From positions 62,001 to 126,000 of the forward strand of contig NZ_VTSX01000012.1 of NCBI RefSeq assembly GCF_008329705.1: a stretch of DNA of 64,000 nt, read 5' to 3'. Positions 1-5,714 of this stretch are shown here, in pieces. Source of the stretch: Chryseobacterium sp. SN22 (GTDB lineage Bacteria > Bacteroidota > Bacteroidia > Flavobacteriales > Weeksellaceae). A model generated the notes under the pieces. That model had not been told where the DNA came from, ran no database searches, and saw only the letters and a list, made by a program, of their open reading frames with translations. Each line of letters opens with the position of its first letter. The stretch's first letter is position 1. The position numbers and the translations under genes were made by a program.

Positions 1-400
1 CGCTTTCCACTTGTTCCGCCGGCTGATCGTCCTCCGTAAATTCTTTTTCGGTATCCGGGTAAATTCCTGTTGAACTTGTATAAAAAAGCTGACCTTTAAA
101 ATCCCCGATAAACCGGAGCAGGTTCTGCCTTTTTCCCGTCATCGGAATTTTTGTTCCCCGCAATCCGGAAAAAGGAACAGCGATGATGATCGCATCCAGA
201 CCGGAAGCTACCTCCCACTGCTCCATTTCCGCATGGGGTTCGTCCGGAAATTTCACCAAAAAGGCTTGATATCCTTTGGATTTCAGACCGTCCAGTTTGG
301 CTTCCGTCGTAGTCGTTGCAAAAATTTCATACCGGTCCGACAAATGTTCTGCGATATGCTTTCCCAACCAGCCGCAGCCGATGATTCCCAGTTTTTTCAT
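1..400 (-). CDS. NAD(P)-binding epimerase/dehydratase-like protein, C-terminus cut off by window edge
   Basis: The gene begins at the ATG complementary to 398..400 and runs off the left edge, so only about 133 N-terminal residues are visible. They open with a Rossmann glycine motif, LGIIGCGWLGKHIAEHL. Further on are a DAIIIAVPFSG strand and a LFYTSSTGIYPDT segment, where the SSTGIY stretch resembles the catalytic Ser/Tyr region of extended SDR proteins of the YeeZ type. A soluble cytoplasmic oxidoreductase or epimerase is expected; the substrate is unknown. The fold call is fairly sure, the function is not. Confidence 0.7.
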   Translation of the reverse strand, partial: MKKLGIIGCGWLGKHIAEHLSDRYEIFATTTTEAKLDGLKSKGYQAFLVKFPDEPHAEMEQWEVASGLDAIIIAVPFSGLRGTKIPMTGKRQNLLRFIGDFKGQLFYTSSTGIYPDTEKEFTEDDQPAEQVES

Positions 401-427
401 ATGTATTTTTTAGATTGTATTTGAATA

Positions 428-727
428 TTATGGCTGTAAAGATTTGTAATTTTCTTCGGGATCCTGATAATTCTGGATAATCCTGATGATTTTTAAGACC
501 TCATCTTCTACACTGTAGACAAGTGTATTGTGTTTCGTAATTAAAATTTTATGATAGTCGCTGTCTTCATATTTTTGGAATACAACCTTTCCGTTACAGA
601 TAATTTGTACCTTTTCATCCAGTCTTATGAGAAAATCTTCTAGCACCCGGTCATTCCAATTCCTGAGAAGGTATTCTTCTATATTCAGCAAATCAGAAAG
701 CGATTCATCAGAGAATTTTATTTTCAT
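428..727 (-). CDS. RelE/ParE-family toxin
   Basis: This 99-residue protein starts with MKIKFSDESLSDL and continues with a helix-rich IEEYLLRNW segment, then the strands HKILITKHNTLVYSV and VLKIIRIIQNYQDP. That order of two helices followed by a C-terminal beta sheet is typical of ParE/RelE toxins, which poison gyrase or cleave mRNA on ribosomes; which of the two applies cannot be read here. Its start overlaps the end of the upstream HTH gene by 20 bp, the classic antitoxin-first arrangement, so the two are presumably co-translated. Confidence 0.8.
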   Translation of the reverse strand: MKIKFSDESLSDLLNIEEYLLRNWNDRVLEDFLIRLDEKVQIICNGKVVFQKYEDSDYHKILITKHNTLVYSVEDEVLKIIRIIQNYQDPEENYKSLQP

Positions 728-1052
728 TTCTGTATTTTTCTAAACGTAATTTCGCCGCTTTCATCACTTCCTGATAATCGTGGACTCTTCCGTTTTTAAA
801 ATCCTCCTCAGAACGCTTCAAAGATTCCAGAATTTCCTCTTTCGTTTCATTGCGCCACTCTTTTACCTCTATGGTTTTTGAGATCACCAACAGTTCTTCC
901 GGCGTAAACCTTTTTTCTTTCAGCTTCTTAAAAAACGTCGGCTTTTTAATTCCCGATTTCTCAATAATGTAAGACATCTTGAAAGGCGAATTTTTCAGGA
1001 TCTCATCAATATTATTCCGGATCTCGATAAATTTCTCTATTTCAGCTATCAT
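708..1052 (-). CDS. HTH-type antitoxin partner
   Basis: This 114-residue protein has a helix-turn-helix in its middle (about residues 25-62): an SYIIEKSGIKKPTFFKKLKE segment is followed by FTPEELLVISKTIEV, an XRE-like layout. The charged C-terminal third (EDFKNGRVHDYQEVMKAAKLR) probably wraps the toxin. It lies directly upstream of, and overlaps, the ParE-like gene, so it most likely neutralises that toxin and represses their common promoter. The HTH class is inferred from spacing of hydrophobic residues. Confidence 0.75.
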   Translation of the reverse strand: MIAEIEKFIEIRNNIDEILKNSPFKMSYIIEKSGIKKPTFFKKLKEKRFTPEELLVISKTIEVKEWRNETKEEILESLKRSEEDFKNGRVHDYQEVMKAAKLRLEKYRNENKIL

Positions 1053-1171
1053 AATTTTATGTTTTTAAATATCGGTTTATGAGACAAATATAATAATTAT
1101 TTATAAGGAGATCATTATGAAATATATTGTGTAAAAATCAAATAAAAGATTAACAGATATAATCCTCCGCT

Positions 1172-1195
1172 AGCGCGAGCTTCCAAGCTCGTGCT
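1172..1195. repeat. REP-like palindrome (GCGAGCTT type)
   Basis: A near-perfect palindrome, GCGCGAGCTTCCAAGCTCGTGC, lies in the spacer between the toxin-antitoxin promoter side and the first XRE gene. It resembles REP sequences mobilised by RAYT transposases in Bacteroidota, but no such transposase is in the window. Confidence 0.5.
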
Positions 1196-1219
1196 TTAAA
1201 TAAACTCCGTACATTCCCC

Positions 1220-1250
1220 TTGCCCAATCCCACAATATTTTCTAAATTTA
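1220..1250 (+). promoter_or_regulatory. Promoter of XRE copy 1 (TTG-N20-TAAATTTA)
   Basis: A TTG at 1220..1222 is followed after 20 nt by TAAATTTA at 1243..1250, close to the Bacteroidota consensus TTG-N19/21-TAnnTTTG. The block around it is conserved ahead of all three XRE copies, down to the ATG, which argues that it is functional. Confidence 0.6.
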
Positions 1251-1275
1251 CCCTTTACTAAATAAAACACCGGTC

Positions 1276-1683
1276 ATGGAACAAAAAGTACATCAGGGAC
1301 GCAACGTAAAAAGATTCAGGGAAATGTTGGGCATCAAGCAGGAAACACTGGCGTTTGATCTTGACATCAGCCAGCAGAAAATTTCGTTGCTTGAACAGAA
1401 AGAAAATATAGAAAGCGACATGCTGGAAAAGATCGCTGAACTGATGAAAATTCCGGTGGAAGCTTTTCAGAATTTTGATGAAGAACAGGCGATTAATATT
1501 ATATCAAATACAATTACAAATCATGAAGGTTCCACGGGAATTGCATATAATTTTCACCCAACATTTAATCCCATTGATAAAGTAATTCAATTATACGATG
1601 AAAAAATTGCATTGTATGAACGTCTTTTAAAAGAAAAAGATGAAATGATGTTGAGGCTTGAAAAGCTTTTACAGAATAAATAA
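1276..1683 (+). CDS. XRE-family HTH regulator, tandem copy 1
   Basis: This 135-residue cytoplasmic DNA-binding protein has an XRE helix-turn-helix at about residues 8-60 (RNVKRFREMLGIKQETLAFDL, then QQKISLLEQKE). A linker carrying IPVEAFQNFDEE leads to a C-terminal coiled coil rich in Glu/Lys (about 100-135), probably for oligomerisation. It is the first of three tandem paralogues with nearly identical N-termini. Its C-terminal half (YDEKIALYERLLKEKDEMM) has diverged more than those of copies 2 and 3. The target operator is unknown; autoregulation is a guess. Confidence 0.8.
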   Translation: MEQKVHQGRNVKRFREMLGIKQETLAFDLDISQQKISLLEQKENIESDMLEKIAELMKIPVEAFQNFDEEQAINIISNTITNHEGSTGIAYNFHPTFNPIDKVIQLYDEKIALYERLLKEKDEMMLRLEKLLQNK

Positions 1684-1686
1684 TCT

Positions 1687-1714
1687 AAACCTGCCTTATG
1701 GCAGGTTTTCTTTT
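1687..1714 (+). terminator. Terminator of XRE copy 1
   Basis: The stem ACCTGCC/GGCAGGT followed by TTTTCTTTT lies 4 bp after the stop codon. The same CCTGCC hairpin recurs after every XRE copy, after both copy remnants, and at 5677. Confidence 0.8.
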
Positions 1715-1715
1715 G

Positions 1716-1750
1716 AAACTTTGTCAAAGATTTTCAACTTTGGCAAAGTG
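1716..1750. repeat. ACTTTGTCAAAG hairpin repeat
   Basis: Two ACTTTG(T/G)CAAAG palindromes in a row can pair into one long stem. Similar units are at 2149, 2673, 3108 and 48193, with a single palindrome at 38995. Confidence 0.6.
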
Positions 1751-1778
1751 TGGATAGCATGAGTATAGGAAGTACGGG

Positions 1779-1967
1779 AATTCCCCTCCTTCGGAGGGGT
1801 GGCAGAAATTCTCTGAATTTCTGACGGGGTGGTTTTATGGCGAAAGATAAGTTTCTGTAAGGGTTTTTCTTAAAAAGTAAAGTGTGGGATTTAAAGTTGT
1901 GTATCATTTTAAACCACCCCGTCAAAATTTTTTTAAAATTTTGCCACCCCTCCACAGGAGGGGAATT
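1779..1967. repeat. Long inverted-repeat element, copy A
   Basis: Left arm 1779..1833 contains CCCCTCCTTCGGAGGGG, a second small hairpin, and ACGGGGTGGTTT. The right arm 1910..1967 is its imperfect reverse complement, so about 55-bp arms enclose about 75 bp. There is no coding potential of note. It looks like a MITE- or REP-like element and recurs at 2734. Confidence 0.7.
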
Positions 1968-2038
1968 TCTATTGGGGCTAAATTTCCCTTTACACGAGTT
2001 TTAATGTTTATAATTAAAATAAACTCTAAAAAATAATT

Positions 2039-2116
2039 AAGCTGTACGAAAGAACGCTTCCACAGCAGAAAGAAATGATCGAGAAGCTTGAGAAACTTTT
2101 ACAAATAAATAACTAA
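2039..2116 (+). pseudogene. 3' remnant of a further XRE copy
   Basis: Twenty-five sense codons and a stop encode KLYERTLPQQKEMIEKLEKL followed by LQINN. This matches the last residues of XRE copies 2 and 3, and the same type of CCTGCC terminator follows (about 2114..2145). No start or HTH part is present. It is the tail of a deleted paralogue or a duplication scar. Confidence 0.8.
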
Positions 2117-2148
2117 AACCTGCCTTGCTGCAGGTTTTCTTCTTTTTA

Positions 2149-2181
2149 AAACTTTGTCAAAGATTTTAACTTTGACAAAGT
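2149..2181. repeat. ACTTTGTCAAAG hairpin repeat
   Basis: ACTTTGTCAAAG and CTTTGACAAAGT are separated by a few bases and form a stem between the remnant's terminator and the promoter of XRE copy 2. Confidence 0.6.
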
Positions 2182-2183
2182 GA

Positions 2184-2214
2184 TTGCCCAATCCCCCAAT
2201 ATTTTCTAAATTTA
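2184..2214 (+). promoter_or_regulatory. Promoter of XRE copy 2
   Basis: TTG at 2184..2186 and TAAATTTA at 2207..2214, with a 20-nt spacer as in copy 1. The TTG directly abuts the hairpin repeat. Confidence 0.6.
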
Positions 2215-2241
2215 CCCTTTACTAAATAAAAAACACCGGTC

Positions 2242-2637
2242 ATGGAACAAAAAGTACATCAGGGACGCAACGTAAAAAGATTCAGGGAAATGTTGGGCAT
2301 TAAGCAGGAAACACTGGCCTTTGATCTTAACATCAGCCAGCAGAAAATTTCTTTGGAGGAACAGAAGGAAATCATAGATAAAGATCTGTTGGAAAAAATA
2401 GCTGCAATTATGAAAATTCCTGTAGAGGCGTTTCAGAATTTCGATGAAGAAGCAGTAATCAATATTATTTCCAACACATTTAATAACCATGACCATGCAA
2501 GTCCCCAATTTGCCAGTGTGATTAATAATTCTCCATCATTTCATCCATTAGACAAAATGGTTGAGCTGTATGAAAGAATGCTTCAACAGCAGAAGGAAAT
2601 GATCGAGAAGCTTGAGCAACTTTTACAGAATAAATAA
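2242..2637 (+). CDS. XRE-family HTH regulator, tandem copy 2
   Basis: This 131-residue paralogue of the flanking genes has the same first 28 residues as copy 1 (MEQKVHQGRNVKRFREMLG onward). The following HTH part reads NISQQKISLEEQKEIIDKD. The linker carries an HDHASPQFASVINN segment shared with copy 3 but not copy 1. The C-terminal coiled coil (VELYERMLQQQKEMIEKLEQ) ends at LLQNK. It has its own promoter and terminator, so it is probably a monocistronic DNA-binding protein. The copies may bind as mixed oligomers through the shared coiled coil; this is inference. Confidence 0.8.
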   Translation: MEQKVHQGRNVKRFREMLGIKQETLAFDLNISQQKISLEEQKEIIDKDLLEKIAAIMKIPVEAFQNFDEEAVINIISNTFNNHDHASPQFASVINNSPSFHPLDKMVELYERMLQQQKEMIEKLEQLLQNK

Positions 2638-2642
2638 TCTAC

Positions 2643-2670
2643 CACCTGCCTTAAGGCGGGTTTCTTTTTT
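2643..2670 (+). terminator. Terminator of XRE copy 2
   Basis: ACCTGCCTTAAGGCGGGT followed by TTCTTTTTT, shortly after the stop codon of copy 2. Confidence 0.75.
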
Positions 2671-2672
2671 GA

Positions 2673-2705
2673 AAACTTTGTCAAAGATTTCAAAGTTGAC
2701 AAAGT
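2673..2705. repeat. ACTTTGTCAAAG hairpin repeat
   Basis: AAACTTTGTCAAAG is followed by a second half, AGTTGACAAAGT, in the same position relative to the terminator as after XRE copy 1. Confidence 0.55.
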
Positions 2706-2733
2706 GTGCGTATCATGAGTACAGTAAGTACGG

Positions 2734-2925
2734 GAATTCCCCTCCTCCGGAGGGGTGGCAGAAATTCTCTGAATTTCTGACTGGGTGTTTTTATGGCGAA
2801 AGATAAAGTTTATGTAAGGGTTTTTCTTAAAAGTAAAGTGAGGGGTTTAAAGTTGCGTATCATTTTACACCACGCCGTCAAAATTTTTTAAAAATTTCGC
2901 CACCCCTCCGTGGGAGGGGAATTTT
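2734..2925. repeat. Long inverted-repeat element, copy B
   Basis: Same layout as the element at 1779: CCCCTCCTCCGGAGGGG opens the left arm, and GCCACCCCTCC followed by GGGAGGGGAATT closes the right arm, with about 75 bp between. It is highly similar to copy A, including the interior, as expected if the whole spacer was duplicated with the gene. Confidence 0.7.
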
Positions 2926-2996
2926 TATCGGGGTTAAATTTTCCCTGCTACACGAGTTTTAATGTTTCTAATTAAAATAAACTTTAAAAAATAATT

Positions 2997-3074
2997 AAGC
3001 TGTACGAAAAAATGCTTCAACAGCAGAGAGAAATGATCGAGAAGCTTGAGCAACTTTTACAAATAAATAACTAA
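2997..3074 (+). pseudogene. Second 3' remnant of an XRE copy
   Basis: Codons for KLYEKMLQQQREMIEKLEQL followed by LQINN and a stop repeat the situation at 2039. A CCTGCC terminator (about 3073..3102) follows. The unit spacer plus remnant is therefore itself duplicated. Confidence 0.8.
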
Positions 3075-3107
3075 AACCTGCCTTGCTGCAGGTTTTCTTC
3101 TTTTTAA

Positions 3108-3139
3108 AACTTTGTCAAAGATTTTAACTTTGACAAAGT
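3108..3139. repeat. ACTTTGTCAAAG hairpin repeat
   Basis: Same unit as at 2149, ahead of the promoter of XRE copy 3. Confidence 0.55.
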
Positions 3140-3141
3140 GA

Positions 3142-3172
3142 TTGCCCAATCCCACAATATTTTCTAAATTTA
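3142..3172 (+). promoter_or_regulatory. Promoter of XRE copy 3
   Basis: TTG at 3142..3144 and TAAATTTA at 3165..3172, spacer 20 nt, within the block conserved before all three copies. Confidence 0.6.
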
Positions 3173-3197
3173 CCCTTTACTAAATAAAACACCGGTC

Positions 3198-3599
3198 ATG
3201 GAACAAAAAGTACATCAGGGACGCAACGTAAAAAGATTTCGGGAGATGCTTGGCATCAAGCAGGAAGCACTGGCTTTTGATCTGGGTGAAGAATGGAATC
3301 AGAAGAAAGTATCAATACTAGAACAGAAAGAGGTCGTAGAAGAAACTTTGCTGCAAAAGATCTCCGAAGTTATGAAAATACCTGTAGAGGCTTTTCAGAA
3401 TTTTGATGAAGAAGCAGCCATAAATATTATTTCAAATACATTTAATAACCACGACCATTCAAGTCCACAATTTGCCAGCATCATTAATAATTCTCCATCG
3501 TTTAATCCATTAGATAAAATGGTTGAGCTGTATGAAAGAATGCTTCAACAGCAGAAAGAAATGATCGAAAAGCTTGAGAAGTTGATACAAGATAAATAA
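3198..3599 (+). CDS. XRE-family HTH regulator, tandem copy 3
   Basis: This third paralogue has 133 residues. It differs from copies 1 and 2 in the helix-turn-helix: the segment after AFDL reads GEEWNQKKVSILEQKE instead of (D/N)ISQQKISL(L/E)EQKE. That is a two-residue insertion near the presumed recognition helix, so its DNA specificity may differ. The linker and coiled coil nearly equal those of copy 2. A CCTGCC terminator follows directly at 3600..3630. Confidence 0.8.
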   Translation: MEQKVHQGRNVKRFREMLGIKQEALAFDLGEEWNQKKVSILEQKEVVEETLLQKISEVMKIPVEAFQNFDEEAAINIISNTFNNHDHSSPQFASIINNSPSFNPLDKMVELYERMLQQQKEMIEKLEKLIQDK

Positions 3600-3630
3600 A
3601 AACCTGCCTTAAAGCAGGTTTTGTTATTTT
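3600..3630 (+). terminator. Terminator of XRE copy 3
   Basis: AACCTGCCTTAAAGCAGGTT followed by TTGTTATTTT directly after the stop codon. Confidence 0.75.
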
Positions 3631-3676
3631 AGAACATCATTACGGATAACCGTAATTATTAAAACTTTTTGTTTTT

Positions 3677-3684
3677 TACATTTG
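3677..3684 (+). promoter_or_regulatory. -7 element TACATTTG
   Basis: A perfect TAnnTTTG 20 nt before the start of the SH3-type lipoprotein gene. No well-placed TTG at -33. Confidence 0.4.
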
Positions 3685-3703
3685 AAAAATTAAATTCTAA
3701 GTC

Positions 3704-4462
3704 GTGCAAAAAACATTACTATTAATTCTATGTCTTTCGTCTCTTGTAAACTGTAAAAAAACCAATTCAGATATAAGTAATAATTTAAAAATTTCAAAAG
3801 TTGATTCACTAGAATTTGAAGAATACAATTCCGATTCGGAAGTTGTTTATGAGATAAAAGGTGAAAATATTTTTCTTAGAGACGGACCTGGAAAAAATTA
3901 TAAAAAACTAGTTAATATAAAGGCCACTGATATACTTGGAGAAACTCATTATATGCAAGTAGATTACACTTGCACTGTTTCTATTGATGAAGAAAAAAAT
4001 GGTTGGGCTAAAATAAGTGTTCTTGATCCTTCTCATTTATCAGCAACCCATCATGGATGGATTCCATTAAAAAGCATTATAAAAGATACAAGTCAAATTC
4101 CTGCTGTTAATTTAGCTAAATTAAATTATGATATCATTTCTATAACTGAAAATAATATCAGCAAGAACTATAATATATATCTTAATATAAATAATTTATC
4201 AAAAGATGAAATATCGAGTTTCATAAAACAATTTAGAGAAAAAAATTGTTCCACTTGTACAATAAGTATTTTTGACACAAAATCGATAAAAGATCTTATG
4301 GAGGTATATCCTTTAAGTAAAAGTGAATATTTAAATTTTGCAGATCATTTTGTTGCTTGGTCAACATTTGATGCTCCAAAAATGGTTAGTTTTTATCCTT
4401 TTCAGGATTCAAAATACAGAGAATATGGTGGTAAAAACTTTAAAGAACAAAAAATAGACTAG
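3704..4462 (+). CDS. SH3-domain lipoprotein of unknown function
   Basis: This 252-residue protein begins at a GTG with a short lipoprotein signal (LLLILCLSSLVNC, lipid Cys at about 17), so it should sit in an envelope membrane. Residues of about 45-130 look like a bacterial SH3 domain: GENIFLRDGPGKNYKKLVNI, then GWAKISV and HHGWIPLKSI. The C-terminal half has no recognised fold but includes a CSTCTISIF motif with two cysteines. Codon use is much more AT-rich than in genes beyond 5.7 kb, as in the following ParA gene, which suggests transfer. Function unknown; bacterial SH3 domains often bind peptides or cell wall. Confidence 0.7.
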   Translation: MQKTLLLILCLSSLVNCKKTNSDISNNLKISKVDSLEFEEYNSDSEVVYEIKGENIFLRDGPGKNYKKLVNIKATDILGETHYMQVDYTCTVSIDEEKNGWAKISVLDPSHLSATHHGWIPLKSIIKDTSQIPAVNLAKLNYDIISITENNISKNYNIYLNINNLSKDEISSFIKQFREKNCSTCTISIFDTKSIKDLMEVYPLSKSEYLNFADHFVAWSTFDAPKMVSFYPFQDSKYREYGGKNFKEQKID

Positions 4463-4478
4463 AGTTTTTAAAATAAAA

Positions 4479-4506
4479 AAGCCTACTTCAAAGTAGGTAA
4501 TTTCCG
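4479..4506 (+). terminator. Terminator after SH3 lipoprotein
   Basis: AAAAAAGCCTACTT, a short loop, then AAGTAGGTAATTT: a stem CCTACTT/AAGTAGG with a weak T-tract. It separates the lipoprotein from the ParA gene. Confidence 0.55.
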
Positions 4507-4540
4507 TAGAAATACGTAAAAATATATAGTGGTAGTCTTG

Positions 4541-4548
4541 TATATTTG
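4541..4548 (+). promoter_or_regulatory. -7 element TATATTTG of the ParA gene
   Basis: A perfect TAnnTTTG, 25 nt before the start codon and after the preceding terminator, so the ParA gene is likely transcribed alone. Confidence 0.5.
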
Positions 4549-4573
4549 AAAATAGAATTATATTAAAAAATTT

Positions 4574-5551
4574 ATGGCAAAAACATTAAGCATTTTTAAT
4601 AATAAAGGAGGTGTAGGTAAAACAACCTATATGTATCATATTGCTCATTTATTAGCTAGAAGAGGAAGAAAAATATTAATGGTTGATTGTGACAGTCAGT
4701 GTAACTTGACTTCTTATTCTATTAGTATTGAAAATACTGAGATTGCTTGGCAACCTGATGGAAATAGTATATTTAGAATAATTGAACCAGTGTATGAAGG
4801 TATTGGAGACTTCAATCGACGTTCACCAATAGAAATTGAAAATAACTTATTTCTTACTCCAGGAGATTTAAATTTATCATTATTCGAAGATAAATTAGGT
4901 GATACTTGGAATAGTGCAAAAGGTGGAAGTAGGCCGGATCTTAGAATTCAAACAGTAATTTACAGATATATTGATTGGTGCATAAATCATTTAAATTTAG
5001 ATTTGGTATTGATTGATTTAGGACCTAACCTTGGAGCACTAAATAGAGCTGTATTAGGAGGAAGTGATTTCTTTATAATACCAATTGCGGCTGATTTATT
5101 CTCACTAAGGGGAACAGATAATCTTGGAAATAAGCTTGTAATTTGGGCTGATGAATGGCGACAAATTAAAGAATCAAATGAAAGGAATGGGTTATTAATT
5201 CCAAATGGTAAACCTATATTTTTAGGTTATGTTGTTCAACAGCATAATATTAGAAATAATGCTGAAGGTATGACTCGTGGATGGCAGATTTTTGGCAATC
5301 AAATTAATCCTATTGTCAATCAGAATATCATTGATAGATTACAACCTATAGGACAAGTTATTGAAAGAGATAATTATAATTTAGGTCAGATCCCTAATTT
5401 TCACAGTCTTATTCCGTATTCCTTAAATGCACTCAAACCAGTTTTTGATTGTACTCATAGAGAAGGGCTTAATGGAGCTCATATAACTACAGCTAGAGAA
5501 AGTGTTAACCATTTTACTGAAATAGTAGATACAATTGAAGGTGTAATATAG
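4574..5551 (+). CDS. ParA/MinD-family P-loop ATPase without ParB
   Basis: This is a 325-residue cytoplasmic ATPase of the SIMIBI class. The deviant Walker A, KGGVGKTT, is at residues 11-18, the DCDSQCNLTS segment follows near 38, and a Walker B strand, LVLIDLGPN, lies near 150. Together these are the ParA/Soj signature. The protein is longer than plasmid ParA cores, with an insert region (about 190-260) not seen in classic members. There is no parB, parS cluster or replication gene nearby, so plasmid partition is unlikely. Base composition is strikingly AT-rich. It may be an orphan positioning ATPase from a mobile element. The family call is secure, the role is not. Confidence 0.8.
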   Translation: MAKTLSIFNNKGGVGKTTYMYHIAHLLARRGRKILMVDCDSQCNLTSYSISIENTEIAWQPDGNSIFRIIEPVYEGIGDFNRRSPIEIENNLFLTPGDLNLSLFEDKLGDTWNSAKGGSRPDLRIQTVIYRYIDWCINHLNLDLVLIDLGPNLGALNRAVLGGSDFFIIPIAADLFSLRGTDNLGNKLVIWADEWRQIKESNERNGLLIPNGKPIFLGYVVQQHNIRNNAEGMTRGWQIFGNQINPIVNQNIIDRLQPIGQVIERDNYNLGQIPNFHSLIPYSLNALKPVFDCTHREGLNGAHITTARESVNHFTEIVDTIEGVI

Positions 5552-5605
5552 AACATTAGAAAATAAAGCACTATTAAAGGTCTATGATCTGTGATATAAC
5601 TCGAT

Positions 5606-5661
5606 CTCGCGGATTTGCAATCCGTGAGCAAACACAATAAAGCACAGATTATAAATCCGCG
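5606..5661. repeat. Paired REP-like palindromes
   Basis: CTCGCGGATTTGCAATCCG is followed after about 25 bp by an inverted relative ending AAATCCGCGCT. Two REP-type palindromes facing each other form a BIME-like unit. It marks the border between the AT-rich segment and hutU. Confidence 0.6.
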
Positions 5662-5676
5662 CTATCATAAATATAA

Positions 5677-5701
5677 ACCTGCCTCACGGCAGGCTTTTCA
5701 A
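5677..5701. terminator. CCTGCC terminator
   Basis: AACCTGCCTCACGGCAGGCTTTTC, a stem CCTGCC/GGCAGG with TTTT on the plus strand. It lies between the convergent ParA and hutU genes. Confidence 0.6.
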
Positions 5702-5714
5702 TATCTAAAAGTTT

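Noticed and set aside
1716..3140. Regular short repeats suggesting a CRISPR array
   Set aside because: Repeats are about 430-960 bp apart with no uniform spacers and are palindromic hairpins around duplicated genes; no cas genes.
4574..5551. Plasmid partition locus
   Set aside because: Only the ParA ATPase is present; no ParB, parS-like repeats or replication gene, and housekeeping genes follow directly.
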